The notes beneath the pieces are model-generated. The model was not told where the DNA came from. It saw nothing but the letters and a program-made list of their open reading frames with translations, and ran no database searches. 64,000 nt of DNA from assembly GCF_040656415.1 (NCBI RefSeq), contig NZ_JBFAMC010000001.1:1240001-1304000 (forward strand), in the 5' to 3' direction. This stretch comes from Rhodococcus_F sp040656415 (lineage in GTDB: Bacteria; Actinomycetota; Actinomycetes; Mycobacteriales; Mycobacteriaceae). Position 1 is the first letter of the stretch, and each line of letters starts with the position of its first letter. The position numbers and the translations under genes were made by a program. Shown here piece after piece: positions 51,788 through 60,101 of the stretch.

Positions 51788-52621
51788 CTAGAGGCCGGCC
51801 CGGTCGAGGGCCGCGTCGACGGCGTCTCGTACCACGTCGAAGTCTTCACTCGCTGCCAGGGCAGAGTCTGCGGCGGCTTCTATATGTTCTCGGACCGTCT
51901 CATAGTGCGCGACCCACTCCTCTTGGTTCTCGCGCCAGTACCCGACGACGTCGTAGCGATTCGCTTGCCAGCCCAGCTCGTGCCGAAGCCAGCGCCTTAC
52001 CTCTCGAGAGACCTTCGCTTCCCCGGCGAACCAGACGTAACCCGGACCGCCCGGTCGCGACCAGGATCGAGCTGCCTCGGCGAGAAGGCTGCTCCCCGCA
52101 CCGTTGCCGCTCCGGTGTAGCCAGGTCACGGTGAGCTTCGCATCGGTTACCAGTCTTTGCCGGTCCTGCGGTGTGGCGACCTCAGCGATCACGTGTACCG
52201 GGGTCGAACTCGGCATCTCTTCGAGGATTCGGCTGAGGGCGGGCAGCGCGGTCATATCGGCGAGAAGGAGTTGCCAGTTTGCGTCGGACGGAGGCGCGTA
52301 CCAACCGGAGGCGGATGAGAATCCGAGCTTGTCGCCCGGCCGTGCCTGCACCGCCCAGCGCGCCGCAGTCCCGCCGGCGTGGACGGCGAAATCGATGTCC
52401 ATCTCTTGGATTTCGGCGTCCCAGCGGCGCACGGTGTAGCTGCGCTTCTCGGTTCCGTGGGGTGGGAACGCGAGCAGGAGGTGTTCGTCCGGTATCCCGG
52501 TGGACTCGAACCGTCCGAGGTCTCCGCCTGCGAGGGTGATTCTCTGCATGTTCGGCGTCACCCTTCGGGTGCGCACCACGGGTGCCGACCAGTTGAAGTG
52601 TTCGGGGGAGTCGCCGGGCAT
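51788..52621 (-). CDS. Siderophore-interacting protein (FAD ferric-siderophore reductase)
   Basis: 277-aa SIP/ViuB-type flavoprotein that reduces ferric siderophores to free iron. The FAD-binding RSYTVRRWDAE and DFAVHAGGTAARWA segments and the C-terminal VWFAGEAKVSREVRRWLR and YDVVGYWR segments are typical. ATG 52621 starts the frame. Its last codons are part of a direct repeat also found at 48871-48941. A CRP-like box lies 83 bases upstream of its start. Confidence 0.9.
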   Translation of the reverse strand: MPGDSPEHFNWSAPVVRTRRVTPNMQRITLAGGDLGRFESTGIPDEHLLLAFPPHGTEKRSYTVRRWDAEIQEMDIDFAVHAGGTAARWAVQARPGDKLGFSSASGWYAPPSDANWQLLLADMTALPALSRILEEMPSSTPVHVIAEVATPQDRQRLVTDAKLTVTWLHRSGNGAGSSLLAEAARSWSRPGGPGYVWFAGEAKVSREVRRWLRHELGWQANRYDVVGYWRENQEEWVAHYETVREHIEAAADSALAASEDFDVVRDAVDAALDRAGL

Positions 52622-52703
52622 TCGCTCAAATTACCCGGCCGCGCACGGCTGCGTGGACTGCACGTAAGCTCGCTGAGTTCGGTGGCCGAGCACGGCCCAG
52701 GGA

Positions 52704-52719
52704 TGTGACCTGCATCACG
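52704..52719. promoter_or_regulatory. CRP/GlxR-like site
   Basis: TGTGA-CCTGCA-TCACG closely fits the cyclic-AMP receptor protein consensus TGTGA-N6-TCACA. It lies between the divergent SIP gene (83 bases from its start) and nrdH (about 277 bases). Confidence 0.6.
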
Positions 52720-52838
52720 GCAAAAATGTGATGTGCGACACGCCGACGTGAGCGTGGAAATCTCCGGTTTGCGGGATGCCGACCAGGGAATTTCATCAAT
52801 GTGACTCACAACATCTCGGGTTAGGTGCTTCTGTCAGC

Positions 52839-52852
52839 CACTAGGTGTAGTG
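52839..52852. promoter_or_regulatory. Palindrome in the nrdH upstream region
   Basis: CACTAGGTGTAGTG has five-base arms and four central bases, 144 bases ahead of nrdH. An NrdR site is possible by position, but the centre does not match well. The rest of 52622-52995 shows only the CRP-like box and G/C-rich leader sequence. Confidence 0.3.
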
Positions 52853-52995
52853 TCTTGAGCACTGGGGGACCACAACGGAATTTTGCTCGGTGAGCGCTCT
52901 CCAGCGGAGGTCGTCACCATCTCGAGTAAAGGAATCCCAGTGCGCGCCGAACACACACTTCGTCAGCTTGATTTGGCAGTGGAAAGAGGGACTTC

Positions 52996-53229
52996 ATGAG
53001 CATCACCGTCTACACCAAGCCCGCTTGCGTTCAGTGCAATGCCACCTACCGTGCCCTCGACAAGGAGGGCATCGAGTACTCCGTTGTCGACATCACCGAA
53101 AACCCCGAGGCTCGCGACTACGTCCTGGCGTTGGGGTACATGCAGGCGCCCGTGGTCGTGGCTGGTGACGAGCATTGGTCGGGATTCCGCCCCGATCGCA
53201 TCAAGACCCTTTCGTCCAGCGCTGCTTGA
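52996..53229 (+). CDS. nrdH: NrdH-redoxin
   Basis: 77-aa glutaredoxin-like protein with thioredoxin-like activity that reduces the class Ib ribonucleotide reductase. Active site C11-V-Q-C14; the C-terminal WSGFRPDRIKTL matches NrdH. ATG 52996 follows AGAGGGAC. First gene of nrdHIEF. Confidence 0.95.
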   Translation: MSITVYTKPACVQCNATYRALDKEGIEYSVVDITENPEARDYVLALGYMQAPVVVAGDEHWSGFRPDRIKTLSSSAA

Positions 53230-53317
53230 AGCGAGGCGATCGCATCGTCCGAGGCGAGGGCAACCGACGCCTCGGACGGAAGTAACCATTAGCACTAGTC
53301 CAGATGGTGAAGGACCG

Positions 53318-53794
53318 ATGACATCGCTGGTGTACTTTTCCAGCGTCTCGGGGAACACGCACCGATTCGTCCAGCGGCTCGGGCTGCCTGCGACGCGCAT
53401 ACCCATCCATGACCGCGAAGGCACCTTCGAGGTCCATGAACCCTATGTGTTGATCGTTCCTACCTACGGGGGCGGGACAACATCGACAGGCCGTGACACG
53501 AGCTACGTCCCGAAACCTGTCATCCGATTTCTCAACAACAAGAACAACAGGTCGCTGATCCGAGGCGTGATCGCGGCGGGAAACACCAATTTTGGTGAAT
53601 CCTATTGCTTTGCAGGAAACATCATCTCTCAGAAATGTCACGTTCCCTACCTCTACCGCTTCGAACTCATGGGCACAGCCGAAGACATCGAACGGGTCAG
53701 GGCAGGTCTGGGTGAATTCTGGGATCACTTAGACGACGAGGAGCAGCAGCAGTGGCGCCGACCATCACAGACACCATCGACGCGGGGAGCGTAG
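53318..53794 (+). CDS. nrdI: NrdI flavodoxin-like protein
   Basis: 158-aa flavodoxin-like protein that delivers oxidant to assemble the dimanganese-tyrosyl cofactor of NrdF. The FMN loop VYFSSVSGNTHRF and VPTYGGG are clear; GNTNFGESYCFAG is typical. ATG 53318 has GAAGGA upstream. The 3' end overlaps nrdE by 43 bases, giving the Gln/Arg-rich tail. Confidence 0.94.
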   Translation: MTSLVYFSSVSGNTHRFVQRLGLPATRIPIHDREGTFEVHEPYVLIVPTYGGGTTSTGRDTSYVPKPVIRFLNNKNNRSLIRGVIAAGNTNFGESYCFAGNIISQKCHVPYLYRFELMGTAEDIERVRAGLGEFWDHLDDEEQQQWRRPSQTPSTRGA

Positions 53795-55932
53795 AGGACG
53801 TGCGCGGTGGAGATTTGACGAGCGGTCTCGATTACCACGCACTCAACGCGATGCTCAACCTGTACGGGCCGAACGGCGAGATCCAGTTCGACAAGGATGT
53901 CGCGGCGGCCCGGCAGTACTTCCTGCAGCACGTCAACCAGAACACCGTCTTCTTCCACAACCTGGACGAGAAGCTCGACTACCTCGTGGAGGAGAACTAC
54001 TACGAGCCGGAGGTGCTCGACCAGTACTCGCGCGCGTTCGTGAAGTCGCTGATCGAACACGCCTACTCCAAGAAGTTCCGTTTCCCAACGTTTCTCGGCG
54101 CATTCAAGTACTACACCTCGTACACACTCAAGACGTTCGACGGCAAGCGTTACCTCGAGCGGTTCGAGGACCGTGTCTGCATGGTCGCGCTGACCCTTGC
54201 AGCAGGCGACGAGGACCTGGCCGTCAAACTGGTCGACGAGATCATCGCCGGACGGTTCCAGCCGGCCACCCCGACGTTCCTCAACTCCGGCAAGAAGCAG
54301 CGAGGCGAGCCCGTCTCCTGCTTCCTGCTGCGCATCGAGGACAACATGGAGTCCATAGGTCGCTCTATCAACTCGGCTCTGCAGCTGTCCAAGCGTGGTG
54401 GCGGAGTCGCCTTGCTGCTCACCAACGTTCGTGAACACGGTGCCCCGATCAAGAAGATCGAGAACCAGAGTTCGGGTGTCATCCCGATCATGAAGCTGCT
54501 CGAGGATTCCTTCTCGTATGCCAACCAGCTGGGCGCGCGCCAGGGCGCCGGCGCGGTGTACCTGCACGCCCACCACCCCGACATCTACCGGTTCCTCGAC
54601 ACCAAGCGCGAGAACGCCGACGAGAAGATCCGAATCAAGACTTTGTCGCTGGGCGTCGTGATCCCCGACATCACGTTCGAACTCGCGAAGAAGAACGAGG
54701 ACATGTACCTCTTCTCGCCGTACGACGTGGAGCGCATCTACGGCGTCCCGTTCGCGGACATCAACGTCACCGAGAAGTACTACGAGATGGTCGACGACAA
54801 GCGGATTCGCAAGTCGAAGATCAAGGCGCGCGAGTTCTTTCAGACCATCGCAGAGTTGCAATTCGAGTCGGGCTACCCGTACATCATGTTCGAGGACACG
54901 GTGAACCGGGCCAACCCGATCGAAGGCAAGATCACCCACTCCAACCTGTGCTCTGAGATCCTGCAGGTGTCAACACCGTCACTGTTCAACGACGACCTCA
55001 CATACAACAAGGTCGGTAAGGACATTTCCTGCAATCTGGGTTCGCTGAACATCGCGAAGACGATGGACTCGCCGGACTTCGCGCGGACCATCGAGGTGGC
55101 GATCCGCGCGCTCACCGCAGTATCGGATCAGACGCACATCTACTCGGTGCCGTCAATCGAGCAGGGCAACAACGACTCTCACGCTATCGGCCTCGGACAG
55201 ATGAACCTGCACGGTTTTCTGGCTCGTGAGCGGATCTTCTACGGCTCCGACGAGGGTATCGACTTCACGAACATCTACTTCTACACCGTCGTGTTCCATG
55301 CGTTGCGGGCGTCGAACCAGATCGCGATCGAACGCGGAGTGCACTTCAAGGGCTTTCCTGAGTCCAAGTACGCGTCCGGTGAGTACTTCGACAAGTACAT
55401 CGATCGGGTTTGGGAGCCGGAGACCGAGCGGGTGCGGCGACTGTTCGCAGAGTCCGGTGTACACATCCCGACACAGGACGACTGGCGCGAATTGAAGGCG
55501 TCGGTGCAGAAGCACGGAATCTACAATCAGAATCTGCAGGCCGTCCCGCCCACCGGGTCGATCTCGTACATCAACAATTCCACCAGTTCCATTCATCCGG
55601 TGGCGTCGAAGATCGAGATCCGCAAGGAGGGCAAGATCGGTCGGGTTTACTACCCGGCGCCGTACCTGACCAACGACAACCTGGAGTACTACCAGGATGC
55701 TTACGAGATCGGGTACGAGAAGATCATCGACACCTACGCTGCCGCGACGCAGCACGTGGACCAGGGGTTGTCGCTGACGCTGTTCTTCAAGGACACCGCC
55801 ACGACACGCGACATCAACAAGGCCCAGATCTACGCGTGGCGCAAGGGGATCAAGACGCTGTACTACATCCGTCTGCGCCAGATGGCGCTAGAGGGGACCG
55901 AGGTCGAAGGTTGCGTTTCCTGCATGTTGTAG
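53752..55932 (+). CDS. nrdE: Ribonucleotide reductase class Ib, large subunit
   Basis: 726-aa catalytic subunit making deoxyribonucleoside diphosphates. Catalytic-site segments include the SNLCSEI cysteine, the NLGSLN region and the C-terminal redox-active pair in EGCVSCML. There is no N-terminal ATP-cone, as usual for NrdE. GTG 53752, behind GAGGAG and inside the end of nrdI, is the start. Confidence 0.95.
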   Translation: MAPTITDTIDAGSVEDVRGGDLTSGLDYHALNAMLNLYGPNGEIQFDKDVAAARQYFLQHVNQNTVFFHNLDEKLDYLVEENYYEPEVLDQYSRAFVKSLIEHAYSKKFRFPTFLGAFKYYTSYTLKTFDGKRYLERFEDRVCMVALTLAAGDEDLAVKLVDEIIAGRFQPATPTFLNSGKKQRGEPVSCFLLRIEDNMESIGRSINSALQLSKRGGGVALLLTNVREHGAPIKKIENQSSGVIPIMKLLEDSFSYANQLGARQGAGAVYLHAHHPDIYRFLDTKRENADEKIRIKTLSLGVVIPDITFELAKKNEDMYLFSPYDVERIYGVPFADINVTEKYYEMVDDKRIRKSKIKAREFFQTIAELQFESGYPYIMFEDTVNRANPIEGKITHSNLCSEILQVSTPSLFNDDLTYNKVGKDISCNLGSLNIAKTMDSPDFARTIEVAIRALTAVSDQTHIYSVPSIEQGNNDSHAIGLGQMNLHGFLARERIFYGSDEGIDFTNIYFYTVVFHALRASNQIAIERGVHFKGFPESKYASGEYFDKYIDRVWEPETERVRRLFAESGVHIPTQDDWRELKASVQKHGIYNQNLQAVPPTGSISYINNSTSSIHPVASKIEIRKEGKIGRVYYPAPYLTNDNLEYYQDAYEIGYEKIIDTYAAATQHVDQGLSLTLFFKDTATTRDINKAQIYAWRKGIKTLYYIRLRQMALEGTEVEGCVSCML

Positions 55933-55978
55933 GCGGTTTCTCCGCCCGCACTCACAGCCGAACGAAGTGAGGATTGAA

Positions 55979-56944
55979 ATGGTCAAGCTGGTTAGTCGCG
56001 TTTCCGCGATCAACTGGAACCGCGTCCAGGACGAGAAGGACGCCGAGGTGTGGGACCGTCTCGTCGGCAACTTCTGGCTGCCGGAGAAGGTGCCAGTGTC
56101 CAACGACATTCCGTCGTGGGGCACACTCACCGCACAGGAGAAGCAGCTCACGATGCGGGTGTTCACGGGGCTCACGCTCCTCGACACCATTCAGGGCACC
56201 GTGGGCGCCGTCAGCCTCATCCCGGACGCGATCACCCCGCACGAGGAAGCGGTGTACACCAACATCGCATTCATGGAGTCGGTGCACGCCAAGAGCTACA
56301 GTTCGATCTTTTCGACGCTGTGCTCCACCCGCGACATCGACGATGCCTTCCGCTGGTCCGAGGAGAATCGGAACCTGCAGCGCAAGGCGGAGATCGTCAT
56401 GGACTACTACCAGGGCGACGAGCCGCTCAAGCGCAAGGTGGCGTCCACCCTGCTCGAGAGCTTCCTGTTCTATTCGGGCTTCTATCTGCCGATGTATTGG
56501 TCTTCGCGAGCGAAGCTCACCAACACCGCTGATTTGATCCGTCTCATCATTCGTGACGAGGCCGTCCATGGGTACTACATCGGCTACAAGTACCAGAAGG
56601 GCCTCGAGCAGCTCACCCAGGCTGAGCGCGACGAACTCAAGAACTACACGTTCGAGTTGCTCTTCGAGCTCTACGACAACGAAGTCGATTACACCCAGGA
56701 TCTCTACGACGAGGTCGGGCTAACTGAGGACGTCAAGAAGTTCCTGCGGTACAACGCCAACAAGGCGTTGATGAACCTCGGCTACGAGGGCCTGTTCCCG
56801 AAGGACGAGACGGAGGTCAACCCGGCGATCCTGTCGGCACTCTCACCCAATGCGGACGAGAACCACGACTTCTTCTCCGGTTCGGGCAGCTCGTATGTCA
56901 TCGGCAAGGCTGTCAACACCGAAGACGAAGACTGGGACTTCTAA
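55979..56944 (+). CDS. nrdF: Ribonucleotide reductase class Ib, small subunit
   Basis: 321-aa radical-generating subunit, close to mycobacterial NrdF2. Metal-ligand segments NIAFMESVHAKSY and LIIRDEAVHGYY are present and the C-terminal peptide EDEDWDF that docks into NrdE is intact. ATG 55979 follows GTGAGGATT. A strong nested hairpin ends the operon. Confidence 0.96.
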   Translation: MVKLVSRVSAINWNRVQDEKDAEVWDRLVGNFWLPEKVPVSNDIPSWGTLTAQEKQLTMRVFTGLTLLDTIQGTVGAVSLIPDAITPHEEAVYTNIAFMESVHAKSYSSIFSTLCSTRDIDDAFRWSEENRNLQRKAEIVMDYYQGDEPLKRKVASTLLESFLFYSGFYLPMYWSSRAKLTNTADLIRLIIRDEAVHGYYIGYKYQKGLEQLTQAERDELKNYTFELLFELYDNEVDYTQDLYDEVGLTEDVKKFLRYNANKALMNLGYEGLFPKDETEVNPAILSALSPNADENHDFFSGSGSSYVIGKAVNTEDEDWDF

Positions 56945-56961
56945 ACGCCCCTGTGGTCAGA

Positions 56962-57008
56962 CCCAATGTCACACCATCGCAGTTCAACTGCGTCGGAGTG
57001 ACATTGGG
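56962..57008. terminator. Nested hairpin between nrdF and the convergent type VII cassette
   Basis: Outer 11-bp perfect arms (CCCAATGTCAC at 56962-56972 and GTGACATTGGG at 56998-57008) enclose an inner hairpin CGCAGT-TCA-ACTGCG (56978-56992). It ends two bases before the stop of the convergent gene and could serve both strands; no T-run. Confidence 0.7.
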
Positions 57009-57010
57009 CA

Positions 57011-57421
57011 TCAGTTCTTCGGTTGCGGGTGCTGTCGCCATTTCTGACTGAAGTTCGGTATCGGCAGCGGGGGCGGCGCCGGAAGTTTCTGGAAGGCGAC
57101 TTGGACGCTGCCGAAGTTGTATCCCTTCTCACCGATGTAGTAGTAGCCGAAGCGATTGGCGATGCCATTCATCCTTGCGATGGTGATCGTGTAGCGCCTG
57201 TGATCGATCTTGACCAATTCCCTTCCGTCGAATTTGGCTGCGATGTCGGCTTCCTGGATGTCCGGTGAGGGTGCATTCTTGGCGCCGTGCCGTATCTTCC
57301 ACCGGTGGAACGTCGGAATCAGCGCGACGCCTAGGATGCAAATCAGGAGTAACAGGGTGAGATAGATGTCCAAGTTCCAGCGGAAATGCTCGTCGGCCCG
57401 CTGGGATAGGTTGGTTAGCAA
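57011..57421 (-). CDS. Small membrane protein with the same domain as its upstream neighbour
   Basis: 136-aa protein: one transmembrane helix (about 19-37, YLTLLLLICILGVALI) and a cytosolic or extracellular domain starting DIAAKFDGRELVKIDHRRY, followed by a Pro-rich tail (PAPPPLPIP). The domain resembles that of the 63-aa protein at 57452-57643 (both read IAA-FDGR-LVKI). TTG 57421 is the start. Last gene of a cassette behind two WXG-like genes; an immunity or accessory function is possible. No family recognised. Confidence 0.65.
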   Translation of the reverse strand: MLTNLSQRADEHFRWNLDIYLTLLLLICILGVALIPTFHRWKIRHGAKNAPSPDIQEADIAAKFDGRELVKIDHRRYTITIARMNGIANRFGYYYIGEKGYNFGSVQVAFQKLPAPPPLPIPNFSQKWRQHPQPKN

Positions 57422-57451
57422 ACGTTCACCTGCTCTTACTGCGTTCTGCGG

Positions 57452-57643
57452 TCATTGTGCGGGAAACAGCCTGCGGAAGCAGAAGGTCCCGCTCTTCCGG
57501 TTTCGTCCCAGCCAGCCCCATGCGAAGACGTATCCGCGTTCGTATGCGATGGCTGCAAGCTGTTGGGGCGGCATGGCATCCGAATAGATCTTGACGAGGT
57601 CGCGCCCGTCGAAGCGTGCTGCGATGCGTTCGTGATAGTGCAT
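57452..57643 (-). CDS. Small soluble protein, paralogue of the preceding domain
   Basis: 63-aa protein: ERIAARFDGRDLVKIYSDAM followed by IAYERGYVFAWGWLGRNRKS. It shares the IAARFDGRDLVKI core and a Tyr/Gly-rich second half with the 136-aa protein downstream, without the membrane helix. ATG 57643. It lies 27 bases after the stop of the 205-aa gene. Candidate immunity or chaperone partner; not recognised. Confidence 0.6.
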   Translation of the reverse strand: MHYHERIAARFDGRDLVKIYSDAMPPQQLAAIAYERGYVFAWGWLGRNRKSGTFCFRRLFPAQ

Positions 57644-57670
57644 TTGGTACTTTCGGGTCGGCTACGTAGA

Positions 57671-58288
57671 TCAGGTGGGTTCGTCGTCGGGGTCAATTCG
57701 GATGCGGTCAATCGCCTCCAGCGCAATCTCGAGGGATTCAGCCCAGTGGTCACGTGTGGAGGAGCTGACATCGACTAGGAGCAGTCGGTGGCCATCCCAT
57801 AGCGGAATGATGGCTTGCACTTGTTCCGTCGATATCGTGGTCGGGTCGTCGTCCACGTCACTATCGGGGCTCCGAAACAGTGTTGATCGCGCGACGAGAA
57901 CAGTAGGGCCGCAGCCGAGGTCGCGATACTGGACAACAGCCAGCGGATTGCTTTGGCTGATGACATCTGCGAGTGCCCGGGCGTATTCGACAAGGGATTC
58001 TGTGTCGCCCAGTTCCGGCCCCCCGGCCGGAAGGTGTCCGATCGACCAGGTGAGTGTCACGTAGTGCTCGGGACCGGAGCTGGGTGGAACGAACACACCG
58101 GCCAGTAACGCACCCGCTTCGCGGAGCAGTTTACCGGCGGCCGATAGTCCGGCAGCAACCGATTCACGATCGGGAAGATCGTCGCCGGCCGCCGCGATGA
58201 CGGCGTCGGTGGCCGCTTTCCTGGCCTCGGAAGAGTCGCCGAGTGGAATTGGAACGAATCCTGTGGGAACGCTGAGTGTGATGGTCAC
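57671..58288 (-). CDS. Conserved-looking hypothetical protein of a type VII cassette
   Basis: 205-aa acidic protein with no signal peptide, beginning TITLSVPTGFVPIPLGD and ending DRIRIDPDDEPT. No motif recognised. GTG 58288 overlaps the stop of the WxG-effector-like gene by four bases (GTGA), so the two are translationally coupled. By position it could be an EspG-like chaperone or other T7SS accessory protein; unproven. Confidence 0.7.
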   Translation of the reverse strand: MTITLSVPTGFVPIPLGDSSEARKAATDAVIAAAGDDLPDRESVAAGLSAAGKLLREAGALLAGVFVPPSSGPEHYVTLTWSIGHLPAGGPELGDTESLVEYARALADVISQSNPLAVVQYRDLGCGPTVLVARSTLFRSPDSDVDDDPTTISTEQVQAIIPLWDGHRLLLVDVSSSTRDHWAESLEIALEAIDRIRIDPDDEPT

Positions 58289-59565
58289 GGTGTGTCCCGA
58301 AGTATCGTGTTCGCGATGGCGCCGCCAGCAGGACCGTAGATCAGGGTGTTCGTTACTTCGCTCGGAGTCTTGGGGACCATGTATGTGTAGACATCTTGAA
58401 AAATGTTGGTGGGGCTGTCTTCCACACCGATGAGTTGCATGCCCATGGGTGTGCCGACGGTGAACGCGGCGCTTTCGAAACCGAATCCTATGTTGAATGC
58501 CTTGATGTCGTCCGCGGCCGCAAATTTTCCGGCAGCGCTCAAGCTGTCACCTGCGGCATCCGCGGACTTCGCGGCTGCCTCTACCGCATCCCCGGTGGCG
58601 CCGATCAGCTTTCCGGCGCCACCGGTTGCAACGCCAAACGCATCGAGGGCGATCGTCGTCCAGGTAACGTCGGCGCCGGCGGCTTTCGCCAGAGCGTGAC
58701 CGGCCAGTGCCGCGGCTCCCAACCCCAGGGATATCGAACCGAGCGCTGCACTCAGTGGTGGGAAGGCAAACGTGGCCGCAGCCGCCACACCGAGGACGGT
58801 GCTCAATGTGGAGAGCGTGTTCGAGATCTCGTTGATCAGATCGGCGTTGTCTTGGATGTACTTCCAGATGTCGGCCGCGAGATCTTCGATGCCGTCGACG
58901 ATGGCGTCGAGGGCTTTGCCGAGACGTTCGAAGAAGCCCTCTTCGGGTGCGTCGCGGCTGGCGTCGTCAAGTGCACGCGCGGCGAGTTCGACGAGTTCGC
59001 GATGGCGCCGGGCCAGTGCTTCGGCCCGCTCGATGATTGCGTCGAGTTCGCTCTGCGCACGTCGGAGACGGTCCAATGCGGCGTCGAGGCGAGACTGGGC
59101 TGCGGCGAGTTGCTGCGAATCGGTGTAGGTTCGGTCGGCTTCGAGTAATCCGGGGTCGTTTTGGGCGTTTTCCAGGTTCCGCTTGGCGACACGTGCGAGA
59201 TCTTCGAGTTCCCGCCCGTTCCTTTGGAAGGCGGAAAGGTCGTCACTCCAATCACCGAGCACCCGGCTCGCCTTGCGCATGGAGTCCCCGGCGGTGTCGA
59301 GATGATCGGGGAGTTCGCCGACTTGATTGCGGAATGCCTCGGCAGCCCCGCCGCGCCAAATGCCATAGGAGTGGCCGGTCTCGCGAAGTGCGTCCTTCGC
59401 GGTCTCGAGTTTGGTTGCCACCTCGCCGAGTTCGGACGACAAACGCCCGACCACGGCGGGGTTGCCGGGTGCCGGGTCGAATCCCAGATTTGGGTACCCG
59501 GGAGAGGCGACGGGGCTGTTGGCCGACGCGGACAGAGGGCTCGACGGGGGTGGTTGCGTCACCAT
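58285..59565 (-). CDS. WXG-type effector-like protein of a type VII secretion cassette
   Basis: 426-aa protein. Residues 1-36 are Pro/Ser-rich; 40-130 form a helical WXG-like hairpin with W70-R-G; 150-200 are coiled-coil-like (SRLDAALDRLRRAQSELDAI); 251-296 are strongly hydrophobic and Gly/Ala-rich, long enough for one or two membrane helices; the rest is Gly/Ala-rich and ends LRDTP. No nuclease, ADP-ribosylase or other toxin motif is seen, so a membrane-active effector is possible but unproven. ATG 59565 overlaps the upstream stop (TGATG). Confidence 0.72.
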   Translation of the reverse strand: MVTQPPPSSPLSASANSPVASPGYPNLGFDPAPGNPAVVGRLSSELGEVATKLETAKDALRETGHSYGIWRGGAAEAFRNQVGELPDHLDTAGDSMRKASRVLGDWSDDLSAFQRNGRELEDLARVAKRNLENAQNDPGLLEADRTYTDSQQLAAAQSRLDAALDRLRRAQSELDAIIERAEALARRHRELVELAARALDDASRDAPEEGFFERLGKALDAIVDGIEDLAADIWKYIQDNADLINEISNTLSTLSTVLGVAAAATFAFPPLSAALGSISLGLGAAALAGHALAKAAGADVTWTTIALDAFGVATGGAGKLIGATGDAVEAAAKSADAAGDSLSAAGKFAAADDIKAFNIGFGFESAAFTVGTPMGMQLIGVEDSPTNIFQDVYTYMVPKTPSEVTNTLIYGPAGGAIANTILRDTP

Positions 59566-59975
59566 CACAACCCCAGGTTCAGGCTGGAGTCCTGAATCGG
59601 GCTTGATGCCGGGGCTGTACCGGACCACAGGCTGGGGCCTGCGTCAGTACTCGGAGACGCCGGCTCGGGATCGGGAATGCAATTGTCGACCGTATTGAGC
59701 GCGTCCGTATTGAGTTGCTCCTGGAGCGCGTATAGGTCACGGGTCGCCTCGAGTCCGGTGACCATCGTTCCTGTCGACTTCGCGATCCGTTCGATTCCGT
59801 ACTTCCACCGGTCACGGAAGTTCGCGGCAGCCCGATCGAGGTCGGCGCCGCCAAGGTCGCTGCTCTCGGCGTCGGCGAGCCTGTTGTTGGCCGCCGTCAT
59901 GTCGGTTGCCGCGGTGTCCAGCGTGCTGATCAGCCCACCGAACGCCTCGATATCCAGATACATTTCCCCCGACAC
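59565..59975 (-). CDS. WXG100-like secretion partner with YxxxE motif
   Basis: 136-aa protein: helical hairpin typical of ESX substrates (MYLDIEAFGGLISTLDTAAT), a turn at R-W57-K-Y-G60, and Y82-A-L-Q-E86 matching the YxxxD/E type VII export signal, then a Pro/Ser-rich tail. GTG 59975 follows GGGGGGAA; ATG 59963 is an alternative. It is first in the cassette, coupled to the WxG effector-like gene. No secretion-machinery gene (EccC and so on) is in the window. Confidence 0.75.
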   Translation of the reverse strand: MSGEMYLDIEAFGGLISTLDTAATDMTAANNRLADAESSDLGGADLDRAAANFRDRWKYGIERIAKSTGTMVTGLEATRDLYALQEQLNTDALNTVDNCIPDPEPASPSTDAGPSLWSGTAPASSPIQDSSLNLGL

Positions 59976-60101
59976 GGCTTCCCCCCGAGTTCGCAGTTGA
60001 CCAAGGCACGCTACAACATCGGTCGTTCGGTTGGGACAGGCAGGAGACGTTGCCGCAGTGCAGCCGAGAGCAATGGTCCCCGGAGTTCGACCAGAAGTGC
60101 T

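Noticed and set aside
52839..52852. NrdR box pair ahead of nrdH
   Set aside because: Only one weak palindrome is present and the centre does not fit the NrdR consensus.
53725..54939. 404-codon minus-strand open frame over nrdE
   Set aside because: Antisense to conserved nrdE; Val/Leu/Glu-rich shadow.
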